In this document: in pieces, positions 1 through 7,898 of the stretch
Numbering within the stretch: the stretch's first letter is position 1
Layout of the letters: every line of letters starts with the position of its first letter
NCBI RefSeq assembly: GCF_016725325.1
Contig: NZ_CP068083.1
Coordinates: 3,162,001 to 3,226,000, forward strand
Source of the DNA: Sphingobacterium spiritivorum
GTDB lineage: Bacteria > Bacteroidota > Bacteroidia > Sphingobacteriales > Sphingobacteriaceae
Direction of reading: 5' to 3'
Length of the DNA: 64,000 bases
Made by a program: the position numbers and the translations under genes
Notes under the pieces: model-generated
The model's input: only the letters and a program-made list of their open reading frames with translations
Told to the model about the DNA's origin: nothing
The model's database searches: none

Positions 1-450
1 AAAGGCTCTTGTTGTTGTTGTAAATATCATTAAATCAAAGAACCGACCGAAGGGAGCTCAGCTATTCCAATAAAAAAAACAAATCATTAATAGCTAATGA
101 AAGCAATTCACAACAAAATCAAATCGAAACGACAACTAAAAATAGTTGTTGTAAATATCATTAAATCAAAGAACCGACCGAAGGGAGCTCAGCTATTCCA
201 ATAAAAAAACAAATTATTAATAGCTAATGAAAGCAATTCACAACTAATTCCCTTCTGTCTAGCCATAACACTAAGTTGTTGTAAATATCATTAAATCAAA
301 GAACCGACCGAAGGGAGCTCAGCTATTCCAATAAAAAACAAATCATTGATAGCTAATGAAAGCAATTCACAACCCATTCAGCCGTCATTGCTACATCTGC
401 TAGTTATTGTAAAAATCATTAAATCAAAGAACCGGCCGTATGAGAGCTCA
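1..450. CRISPR. CRISPR-like array with ~100-bp repeats and 29-30-bp spacers (array end)
   Basis: Three near-identical units lie at 14-114 (101 bp), 145-244 (100 bp) and 275-373 (99 bp). A fourth, degenerate and truncated unit lies at 403 to about 450. The full units differ mainly in the length of one A-run and in two point changes. They are separated by unrelated sequences of 30, 30 and 29 bp (115-144, 245-274, 374-402). Each unit starts GTTGTTGTAAATATC and ends GCAATTCACAAC. Read on the minus strand it starts GTTGTGAATTGCTTTC and ends with TTCTTTGATTTAATG followed by ATATTTACAACAAC. These ends resemble the two ends of type II-C repeats of Bacteroidota, which are about 47 bp, so about 50 bp appears to be inserted in the middle. 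The insert contains AGCTATT and AATAGCT, which can pair. The array runs off the left edge and no cas gene is visible. A tandem repeat of another kind remains possible. Confidence 0.5.
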
Positions 451-603
451 ACCTTATCGATTGCGGACAGTTTATAATAAAGCAATACCTAAATCTACTC
501 AAAAAATAATACATTCCATATGCGTAGTTATTCAAATTTTACCAGCTGCGGAATCCGTATTTCGTTACAAAGTTCTATCTTTGTGCTTCATATAGATTAG
601 ACA
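451..603 (+). promoter_or_regulatory. Probable pheT promoter region (TAnnTTTG box at 576-583)
   Basis: TATCTTTG at 576-583 matches the Bacteroidota -7 consensus TAnnTTTG and lies 20 bp before the pheT start codon. No clear TTTG -33 element is present at the usual distance. The rest of this gap, between the array end and pheT, shows nothing else recognisable. Confidence 0.4.
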
Positions 604-3003
604 ATGAATATTTCATATAACTGGTTAAAGAATTTTGTTGATATAAAGGATAAAACTCCTGAGCAAATCTCTCATATTTTGACAGATATTGGTCTGGAAG
701 TAGAAGTGTTGGAAACGGTTCAGAGCATACCCGGAGGATTGGAAGGTCTTGTTGTAGGGGAAGTGAAGACTTGTGAACAACATCCCAATGCGGATCGTCT
801 TCGTGTTACAACTGTGGATGTAGGACGTGCAGAATTATTGCACATCGTGTGCGGTGCACCGAATGTAGCTGCCGGACAAAAAGTAATAGTAGCTACTGTA
901 GGAACTACTGTGCATCCGCTGGAAGGAGAGCCTTTTAAAATCAATAAATCTAAAATTCGTGGTGAAGTATCAGAAGGGATGATCTGTGCAGAAGATGAAA
1001 TTGGTCTGGGCAAATCGCATGATGGTATCCTGGTGCTGCCTGCTGATACACAGGTAGGGCAGACAGCCCGTGATTATTTTCACATTACAGATGATTACCG
1101 TTATGAAATCGGTCTGACTCCCAATCGTGCTGATGCTGCTTCTCACTTAGGAGTAGCGCGTGATTTGGCCGGTTTTTTCAGAACTTCATTTACATTACCG
1201 GATATTTCTGCATTTCAGTCAGCTGGAAGTGCTGTGCAAACTGTAGTTTCCGTCAGAAATACAGATGCTGCACCCCGTTATTCAGGTGTAAATATTTCAG
1301 GAGTGACAGTAAAAGAATCTCCGGATTGGTTGAAAGAAAAACTGAATGTTATCGGTATTCGTCCGATTAACAATATTGTGGATGTTACCAATTATGTACT
1401 TCATGATCTGGGACAACCTCTGCATGCATTTGATGCTGATCAGATTGCCGGTCAGCAGGTCATTGTGCGTAATGCTGCAGAAGGAGAAGCTTTTACAACT
1501 TTAGACGGAGTTGCACGTACCTTGTCCGCGGAAGATCTGGTTATTGCAGATGCAGAAAAACCAATGTGTATAGCCGGTGTATTTGGTGGCTTACATTCCG
1601 GAGTAAGTGCTTCTACCGTTAATATATTTTTAGAAAGCGCATATTTCAATTCCGTATCTGTCCGTAAAACAGCGAAAAGACACGCGTTGAAAACGGACTC
1701 TTCTTTCCGTTTTGAGAGAGGAACAGATCCGAATATGACAGAGTTTGCACTCAAACGTGCTGCATTATTGATTCTTGAAGTTGCAGGAGGCACGGTGAGT
1801 TCAGCGATTACAGACCTGTATCCTGATCCGGTCTCTCCGTTCGAGTTTACGGTCAATTATGCGAATGTACAACGTCTTATCGGTAAAGCAATTCCGAAGG
1901 AAGATATTCGCTCCATCATTACCTCTCTTGGAATAACTGTTGCAAAAGAAAATGAACATGAACTACTGGTAAAGGTACCTCCATTTAAAGTGGATGTAAC
2001 CCGTGAAGTGGATATTGTAGAAGAAGTTTTGCGTATATACGGTTATAATAATATAGAGATAAAACAGCAGATCAATGCCTCTTTAAATACTTCGGAAAAA
2101 CCGGACAGAGAAGTGGTATTGAATCAGGTAGCGGATTTATTGATTGCTAATGGCTATAATGAAATTTTATCGAATTCATTGACCAAATCTGAATATGTGG
2201 ATGATGTGGATACAGCCGTGAAATTGTTAAATCCGTTAAGCAGCGATCTGGATACAATGCGTCAGAATCTGGTGTTTTCTGCTTTGACAGCAGTGTCTTA
2301 CAACCAGAAGAGAAAAAGTACAGATCTGAAATTCTTTGAATTCGGGCGTACTTACCACTTACTGGAAGAAGGTTATCAGGAAAGACAACATCTTGGACTC
2401 GCTCTTGCAGGAAGACAAACCGGCGAAAAATGGAGTGGAGAAGCGAAGCCTGTTACATTTTACAACATTAAAGCTGCTGTGGATACTATTATCCGCAGAT
2501 TGAATATACAGGGGCTTGAAGTCGTAGATACAGACTCTACCTATTTCGATTACGGATTATCATATAAAAAGGGGCAGAAAACATTAGTTGCATTTGGTGC
2601 AGTAGCACAGTCTAATCTGAAAAAAGCGGATGTAGACGGACAGGTGTTTTTTGCTGATTTCGACTGGGATCAGGTGCTGAAAGTAATTCGTAAAAATAGC
2701 ATTAAATACAAGGAAGTTTCCAAATTTCCGGCTGTTCGTCGTGATCTGGCATTGCTTGTTGATGAGGCTGTTACATTTGAAAAGCTCCGTCAGGTAGCAG
2801 TTAAAACGGAGCGTAAGTTGCTTACAGAAGTCAATATTTTTGATGTCTATAAAGGTGATAAGCTGCCTCAGGGTAAGAAATCATATGCCTTAAGCTTTGT
2901 TTTGCAGGATGAAGAAAAAACTTTGGCAGACAAACAAATTGACGCTATAGTTCAAAAATTAATTCTTAACTTTGAGAAAGAATTAGGCGCAGTAGTGCGC
3001 TAA
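604..3003 (+). CDS. pheT: Phenylalanine-tRNA ligase beta subunit
   Basis: PheT is the large subunit of the cytoplasmic (alpha-beta)2 enzyme that charges tRNA-Phe. At 799 residues the length is normal. The protein opens with the typical MNISYNWLKNFVDI. An OB-fold tRNA-binding domain spans about 40-150 (GLVVGEV, HPNADRLR, IVCGAPN). B3/B4 editing and B5 domains follow (IRPINNIVDVTNY, HALKTDSSFRFERG, REVDIVEEVLRIYGY). The C-terminal ferredoxin-like anticodon-binding domain occupies about the last 95 residues (KFPAVRRDLALLVD). The gene stands alone here without pheS and is followed 34 bp later by small cell-division genes, so they may share a transcript. Confidence 0.98.
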   Translation: MNISYNWLKNFVDIKDKTPEQISHILTDIGLEVEVLETVQSIPGGLEGLVVGEVKTCEQHPNADRLRVTTVDVGRAELLHIVCGAPNVAAGQKVIVATVGTTVHPLEGEPFKINKSKIRGEVSEGMICAEDEIGLGKSHDGILVLPADTQVGQTARDYFHITDDYRYEIGLTPNRADAASHLGVARDLAGFFRTSFTLPDISAFQSAGSAVQTVVSVRNTDAAPRYSGVNISGVTVKESPDWLKEKLNVIGIRPINNIVDVTNYVLHDLGQPLHAFDADQIAGQQVIVRNAAEGEAFTTLDGVARTLSAEDLVIADAEKPMCIAGVFGGLHSGVSASTVNIFLESAYFNSVSVRKTAKRHALKTDSSFRFERGTDPNMTEFALKRAALLILEVAGGTVSSAITDLYPDPVSPFEFTVNYANVQRLIGKAIPKEDIRSIITSLGITVAKENEHELLVKVPPFKVDVTREVDIVEEVLRIYGYNNIEIKQQINASLNTSEKPDREVVLNQVADLLIANGYNEILSNSLTKSEYVDDVDTAVKLLNPLSSDLDTMRQNLVFSALTAVSYNQKRKSTDLKFFEFGRTYHLLEEGYQERQHLGLALAGRQTGEKWSGEAKPVTFYNIKAAVDTIIRRLNIQGLEVVDTDSTYFDYGLSYKKGQKTLVAFGAVAQSNLKKADVDGQVFFADFDWDQVLKVIRKNSIKYKEVSKFPAVRRDLALLVDEAVTFEKLRQVAVKTERKLLTEVNIFDVYKGDKLPQGKKSYALSFVLQDEEKTLADKQIDAIVQKLILNFEKELGAVVR

Positions 3004-3037
3004 TAGTGGAGTATAACTTTAATTGCAGTAAATAAGT

Positions 3038-3346
3038 ATGGCATCTTTATCAACACAAATGAATATTATCGTTGAGAAAACGAAAAATTTAATTCAATTG
3101 TGTGAAGCCTTGCAGGAAGAGAATGATTTACTTAAATTAGAAGTGCAATCGTTACAGGTGGCTTTGGATACAAGCTCTGAAAAAGTAAAGCAGACAGAAG
3201 AAAAGGTGAAAGCCCTTGCTGTAGCGCGTACTTTGGAAGATTCGAATGTGGATAAAGACGCAATAAATGAGAAAATACTTGACACGAAGCAAAAAATTAA
3301 CGATTTTGTTAAAGAAATAGACAAGTGCATAGGCTTATTGAAGTAA
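3038..3346 (+). CDS. Small coiled-coil protein, ZapB-like
   Basis: A 102-residue hydrophilic protein that is almost entirely predicted coiled coil (heptad-like LEVQSLQVALDTSSEKVKQ), with no signal peptide or membrane segment. It lies 59 bp upstream of zapA and 34 bp downstream of pheT. A short coiled-coil gene before zapA is common in Bacteroidota, and by position and composition it may be a ZapB-type partner of the division ring. The sequence shows only the coiled coil and the neighbourhood; the division role is inferred. Confidence 0.6.
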   Translation: MASLSTQMNIIVEKTKNLIQLCEALQEENDLLKLEVQSLQVALDTSSEKVKQTEEKVKALAVARTLEDSNVDKDAINEKILDTKQKINDFVKEIDKCIGLLK

Positions 3347-3405
3347 GATAACGGAGATAAGGAAGTACAAAAACAGCATTTGTTTACTATAAGCTCAAAG
3401 GAAAA

Positions 3406-3696
3406 ATGGGAGATATTTCCATAAAAATAAATATCGCTGATCGGGTATATCCGTTGAAAGTGGATGCAGGTGAGGAGGAGATTATCCGTCATGCAGCGAA
3501 ATTGGTTAATGAGAGAATAAAAGAACTACAAGACAACTATGCAGTTCGGGATAAACAGGATTTATTATCTATGTGTGTCCTGCAATATGCAACAGGGATG
3601 TTGAAAGCCGAAAAAAATGCGCAAAACCACGAAGAAGGGGTAGAGCAGGCTGTTCATGAACTGGATCAGTTGTTGACAGGTTTCTTTAATAAATAA
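3406..3696 (+). CDS. zapA: Cell division protein ZapA
   Basis: A 96-residue ZapA-family protein, a cytoplasmic FtsZ-ring-associated factor that bundles FtsZ protofilaments. The N-terminal half shows the family pattern ISIKINIADRVYPLKV, then EEEIIRHAAKLVNERI with a long C-terminal helix (DKQDLLSMCVLQYATGML). Length is normal. A 6S-like RNA lies directly downstream, recalling the zapA-ssrS linkage of proteobacteria. Confidence 0.85.
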   Translation: MGDISIKINIADRVYPLKVDAGEEEIIRHAAKLVNERIKELQDNYAVRDKQDLLSMCVLQYATGMLKAEKNAQNHEEGVEQAVHELDQLLTGFFNK

Positions 3697-3736
3697 CAAA
3701 ATCGTTCTTATACAACGCTTTGTAACTACGAATTTG

Positions 3737-3912
3737 CCGCAATTAAATTCGGGTTGTCACTATTTTAAACTTAACGCTTCAATATCACGGGCGAAAAAAA
3801 GATGTAGACCATTTTGCGTAAGCCATCTAGGTCATGATCAATCGCTTAATCATGTGTAATGGAAGTTTAATAATACTTGGTACCCGTTTATATTTAATTG
3901 CGGTTTTTTTTT
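3737..3912 (+). ncRNA. ssrS: 6S-like RNA (6S-Flavo type), between zapA and rny
   Basis: The 283-bp gap holds a long closed stem. CCGCAATTAAAT at 3737-3748 pairs with ATTTAATTGCGG at 3892-3903, extended by CGGGT (3750-3754) against ACCCG (3882-3886). This encloses about 125 nt. A run of nine T follows at once (3904-3912), which would serve as an intrinsic terminator. A long closing stem around a large, largely open middle fits 6S RNA, which sequesters RNA polymerase, and the position after zapA supports it. The assignment rests on structure and context, not on a covariance search. Confidence 0.6.
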
Positions 3913-3979
3913 GCAAAAAATTTAAATCAAAACATATAGAAACAATTTTTATCAACTAATATAACACACATAAAAACAA

Positions 3980-5545
3980 ATGAATATACAGATCATAATA
4001 GCAATCACAATCATAGTTTCCCTTGTCGTGGGTGTTCTGATTGGCCGTTATGTGCTGCAAATGTTGTTTAAAAGGCAAGAACAAGCTGCACATGAAAACG
4101 CCAGGAAAATCGTGAAGGAGGCAGAACAGGAAGGGGAGCATATCAAAAAGAAAAGACTTCTGGAAGCAAAAGAGAAGTTTTTACAACTAAAAGCTGAGCA
4201 TGAAAAAGAAGTAAATCAGCGTAATAATACCATTGTCCAAAAAGAGAATGCTACCCGCCAGAAGGAGCAGTCTATTAACCAGAAGCTGGAAAACCTGAAC
4301 CGCGAGAAACAAGAACTGGACAATACTAAAAAGCAATTGGAAAAACTTGTAGAGCTGAATGAGAAGAAAAGCGAAGAAGTGGACCATTTGAAATCTCAAC
4401 AAATCAAACAACTTGAAAATATTGCCGGAGTAACGGCTGAAGAAGCCAAAAATCAGCTGGTTGATTCTTTACGTGAAGAAGCCCGTTCTCAGGCGATGAT
4501 TCAGATCAAGGATGTCGTAGATGAAGCCAAGCTGACGGCAACTAAAGAAGCTAAGAAAGTCGTTATTCAGACTATTCAGCGTACAGCAACTGAGTCGGCT
4601 ATCGAAAATACCGTTTCCATCTTTAACATCGAAAATGATGAGATCAAAGGACGTATTATCGGTCGTGAAGGTCGTAATATACGTGCTCTGGAAGCTGCTA
4701 CCGGAGTTGAAATCATTGTAGATGATACACCGGAGGCTATCATTTTGTCCGGTTTCGATCCGGTACGCCGTGAGATTGCTCGCCTTGCTTTACACCGTCT
4801 GGTGACTGATGGTCGTATTCACCCGGCGAGAATCGAAGAGGTGGTAGCAAAAACAAGAACACAGATCGAAGATGAAATCGTAGAGATCGGTGAGCGTACA
4901 GCTATAGATCTGGGTATACATGGTCTTCATCCCGAACTGATCCGTATGGTAGGACGTATGCGTTACCGTTCGTCTTACGGACAAAACCTGTTGCAGCACT
5001 CTCGTGAAGTTGCCAATTTTGCAGCAACAATGGCAGCAGAACTAGGATTGAATGTGAAACTTGCCAAACGTGCAGGTCTGTTGCATGATATTGGAAAAGT
5101 GCCTGATGATAATCCTGAACTGCCGCACGCAATTTTAGGAATGCAGCTGGCCGAAAAATATAAAGAACATCCTGATGTTTGTAATGCGATCGGAGCTCAC
5201 CATGATGAAATCGAAATGACTTCATTGATCTCTCCGGTAGTACAGGCTTGTGATGCGATCTCAGGCGCCCGTCCGGGAGCTCGTCGTGAGGTAGTGGAAA
5301 GCTATATCAAACGTCTGAAAGAACTGGAGGATCTTGCGCTGTCATACCCAGGCGTGGAGAAAACATTTGCTATCCAGGCGGGACGTGAATTGCGCGTTGT
5401 CGTTGAAAGTGAAAAAGTAACAGATGCGCAGGCTGAAATTCTGGCTGCAGATATTTCTAACCGTATTCAAACGGAAATGACTTATCCGGGACAGATTAAA
5501 GTGACCGTCATTCGGGAAACACGTTCTGTAGCTTACGCGAAATAA
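3980..5545 (+). CDS. rny: Ribonuclease Y
   Basis: A 521-residue membrane-anchored endoribonuclease that initiates mRNA decay. An N-terminal membrane helix (about 4-26) is followed by a long charged coiled coil (about 35-185). A KH domain contains [19 protein letters not shown] (about 226-244). The HD domain carries the metal-binding HDIGK (about residue 370) and later AIGAHHDE. Length and domain order match the family. A hairpin with a T-rich tail follows the stop. The gene is preceded by the terminator of the 6S-like RNA, so it probably has its own promoter in 3913-3979, although no convincing box was seen. Confidence 0.96.
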   Translation: MNIQIIIAITIIVSLVVGVLIGRYVLQMLFKRQEQAAHENARKIVKEAEQEGEHIKKKRLLEAKEKFLQLKAEHEKEVNQRNNTIVQKENATRQKEQSINQKLENLNREKQELDNTKKQLEKLVELNEKKSEEVDHLKSQQIKQLENIAGVTAEEAKNQLVDSLREEARSQAMIQIKDVVDEAKLTATKEAKKVVIQTIQRTATESAIENTVSIFNIENDEIKGRIIGREGRNIRALEAATGVEIIVDDTPEAIILSGFDPVRREIARLALHRLVTDGRIHPARIEEVVAKTRTQIEDEIVEIGERTAIDLGIHGLHPELIRMVGRMRYRSSYGQNLLQHSREVANFAATMAAELGLNVKLAKRAGLLHDIGKVPDDNPELPHAILGMQLAEKYKEHPDVCNAIGAHHDEIEMTSLISPVVQACDAISGARPGARREVVESYIKRLKELEDLALSYPGVEKTFAIQAGRELRVVVESEKVTDAQAEILAADISNRIQTEMTYPGQIKVTVIRETRSVAYAK

Positions 5546-5567
5546 GAAAATAATAGATAAAAAAGGA

Positions 5568-5607
5568 GAGCTGTCTGAGGGAATTATTCTTTCAGACAGC
5601 TTCTTTC
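5568..5607 (+). terminator. Intrinsic terminator after rny
   Basis: GCTGTCTGA at 5570-5578 pairs with TCAGACAGC at 5592-5600 around a 13-nt loop, followed by TTCTTTCT. Confidence 0.7.
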
Positions 5608-5622
5608 TGTTAAAAGAGTCTC

Positions 5623-6162
5623 ATGAGTAATAAAAAGAAAAACAAACCGAGCCCTGTTCCTCAGGAAGTCTTAAGACCACTAGATATTTATTTCAAAGAG
5701 TTATCAACCGTGTTTGCAAATCCTCAAAACAGAGGATTGTATGCTGTTTTTTTAACTTTATTTTTCTTTGGACTAATGGGACTGATCTGGATGATTCCTT
5801 TTCCGCAGTTTGATTTTATGGTCAAAATGGGATGGCATACTTTTCTTAACTGGGGTTCAATTTTTATTGCTGTTATCGTTTATTCCTATCTTCGTCTGGC
5901 ACCTACGTTGTCTTATGCTATGCTGATTGAGATCGGTATTATGAGCTTCTTTATTGTTCAGCTGGAATATCTGGAAAGAGCTGGAGGCCCCGCAGTATGG
6001 TTGATCACCGGACTCATTATGCTGGTTTCACTTGCTGTGCTGATCGCCTTGACAAAAAGAGAAGCAGGTCCTGTATCAAGTAATAGTCTGATCCGGTTAA
6101 TCACTATAGGGCCGATATGGTTATGGAGTTTTGTTTTTAAGAAACTTAAACTGAAGTTTTAG
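5623..6162 (+). CDS. Multi-pass membrane protein of unknown function
   Basis: A 179-residue protein with a lysine-rich cytoplasmic start (MSNKKKNKPS) and four hydrophobic segments at roughly 40-58, 70-90, 95-115 and 123-142, then a basic amphipathic tail ending KKLKLKF. I do not recognise the family. It is separated from rny by a terminator and followed by a tandem-repeat block, so it is probably monocistronic. Confidence 0.75.
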   Translation: MSNKKKNKPSPVPQEVLRPLDIYFKELSTVFANPQNRGLYAVFLTLFFFGLMGLIWMIPFPQFDFMVKMGWHTFLNWGSIFIAVIVYSYLRLAPTLSYAMLIEIGIMSFFIVQLEYLERAGGPAVWLITGLIMLVSLAVLIALTKREAGPVSSNSLIRLITIGPIWLWSFVFKKLKLKF

Positions 6163-6180
6163 TTCTTACATCCTGTTTTT

Positions 6181-6740
6181 GTAATGCCGGTGAGGACAGC
6201 AGCAAACGCATAATACATATTTCCTGATGTCTACTTTGCTATTGCGTGATTTGATTACAGCCCGCTGCGTCAACTGGTGTCCTAACCAATTAATAAAATA
6301 AGTTTCTAGCAACGTAGAGGAGCTTTCTCTGTAATGCCTGTAAGGGCAGCGGCAGACGTTACTACTTATTTCCTGATACCTGCTTTGCTATTGTGTAATT
6401 TGATTACAGCCCGTTGCGTCAATTGGTGTCCCCTCTAATTGATAAAATAAATTTTTATGCAAGGTGAAGTATCTTTCTCTGTAGTGCCGGTGAGGACAGC
6501 AGCATACGCATATTACATATTTCCTGATGTCTGCTTTGCTACTGAGTGATTTGATAAGCTCTCCGCGTCAATTGGTGTCCCCACCAATTGATAAAATAAA
6601 TTTCTAAGCAACGTATAGGAACTTTCTTTGTAATGCCGGTGAGGACAGCAGCAAACGCATACTACATATTTCCTGATGTCTGCTTTGCTATTGCGTGATT
6701 TGATTACAGCCCGCTGCATCAACTGGTTTCCTAACCAGTT
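6181..6740. repeat. Four tandem copies of a 150-bp structured repeat
   Basis: Copies start at 6181, 6331, 6481 and 6630 with GTAATGCCGGTGAGGACAGC or a close variant. The period is exactly 150, 150 and 149 bp, and the last copy is shortened. Each unit carries TTTCCTGATGTCTGCTTTGC and, near its end, an inverted repeat. Copy 3 has CAATTGGT/ACCAATTG (8 bp) and copy 4 has CAACTGGTT/AACCAGTTG (9 bp), with a compensating change of one base pair. No plausible protein is encoded. The block fills most of the 6163-6896 gap. The remaining part, 6741-6896, shows only the approach to the next gene. Confidence 0.8.
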
Positions 6741-6896
6741 GCAGTGTACGTAGAGTATTTATTTTTAGTGCCAGCAAGCGCCCTGATAACTTTACACGTA
6801 CATAATTGCTCTTCATTCCGGGGTACAACCTAAACAATTTGCTGCCTTTTATTGTCTTATATTAAATATAGCATAAGAAAGGAAGCCCGGGATTAT

Positions 6897-7898
6897 ATGA
6901 AATTACTATCTGTGACTAGCAAAGGTCTGTATTGTAAACAAGCGAATATTTATATTGATCCATGGAAGCCTGTTGATAATGCCCTGATTACCCATGCACA
7001 TAGTGATCATGCACGCTGGGGGATGGGACACTACTGGTGTCATTCGGATAGTATTCCGATATTGCGTCTGCGTCTTGGGGTAGAAAATAATGTTACCGGC
7101 ATGGAATACGGTGAGGTAATGTCCGTCAATGGGGTAAAGATAAGTCTTCATCCTGCAGGACATATTATCGGCTCGGCTCAGGTACGTCTGGAATACCAGG
7201 GAGAAGTCTGGGTATTTACAGGTGACTATAAATGGAGTGAGGATGGTCTTTCACAACCTTTTGAATTGCTCAAGTGTGATCATTTTATCACAGAATCTAC
7301 ATTTGGACTTCCGGTGTATCATTTTCCTTCTGCATTTGATGTGTATGAAGACATCAACCGCTGGTGGAAGCAGAATCAGGATAAAGGATTAAATACAGTA
7401 TTGTTGGGGTATTCTCTAGGAAAGGCACAGAATATATTAAAACATCTGGATACCTCTATCGGTGAGATATACCTGCACGGAGCTGTGGCGAATGTTAATC
7501 AGGCACTACAGGAGGTGGGGTACGAGTTTCCGGGACAACGGATTCTGGCGGAGACGGATCGATCCGCAATAAAGGGTGCGCTTATTGTCGCACCGCCATC
7601 TGCAATGGATACTCCCTGGATACGGAAATTAAGACCCTACAAGATCGCCATGTGCAGCGGTTGGATGCAATTGCGCGGAGCCAGAAGAAGAAGAGGAGTG
7701 GATCAGGGATTTGTCCTGTCCGATCACTGCGACTGGTCACAGCTTAATGCAGCTGTACAGGAAACTGGTGCCGGCCACGTGTATGTAACACATGGGTACG
7801 AAGCGGTATTTTCAAAATGGGTCAATGAACATCTGGGTGTAAAAGCATCTGTTCTCAAAACACTGTTTCATGATCAGGAAGAGGAGGATATGGAATGA
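6897..7898 (+). CDS. Ligase-associated DNA exonuclease (metallo-beta-lactamase fold)
   Basis: First gene of a four-gene Lhr-Core DNA repair operon. The protein (333 residues from ATG 6897) has the MBL metal motif HAHSDH at 33-38, then HPAGHIIGSAQ, FTGDYKWSEDG and a late YVTHGYE, as in the family called ligase-associated exonuclease. Characterised Pseudomonas homologues are metal-dependent 3'-5' DNA exonucleases. An upstream in-frame ATG at 6852 would add 15 residues; 6897 is preferred because MKLLSVTSKGLYC begins the conserved part. The stop overlaps the ligase start by 4 bp (ATGA). Confidence 0.92.
   Translation: MKLLSVTSKGLYCKQANIYIDPWKPVDNALITHAHSDHARWGMGHYWCHSDSIPILRLRLGVENNVTGMEYGEVMSVNGVKISLHPAGHIIGSAQVRLEYQGEVWVFTGDYKWSEDGLSQPFELLKCDHFITESTFGLPVYHFPSAFDVYEDINRWWKQNQDKGLNTVLLGYSLGKAQNILKHLDTSIGEIYLHGAVANVNQALQEVGYEFPGQRILAETDRSAIKGALIVAPPSAMDTPWIRKLRPYKIAMCSGWMQLRGARRRRGVDQGFVLSDHCDWSQLNAAVQETGAGHVYVTHGYEAVFSKWVNEHLGVKASVLKTLFHDQEEEDME

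Noticed and set aside
1..450. MITE or insertion-sequence explanation for the left-edge repeats
   Set aside because: No target-site duplications, and the intervals are constant at 29-30 bp with unrelated content. That regularity fits spacers better, though the alternative is not excluded.
6513..6722. Minus-strand 69-codon ORF in the 150-bp repeats
   Set aside because: The frame does not persist through the other copies despite the 150-bp period, so it is not under protein selection.
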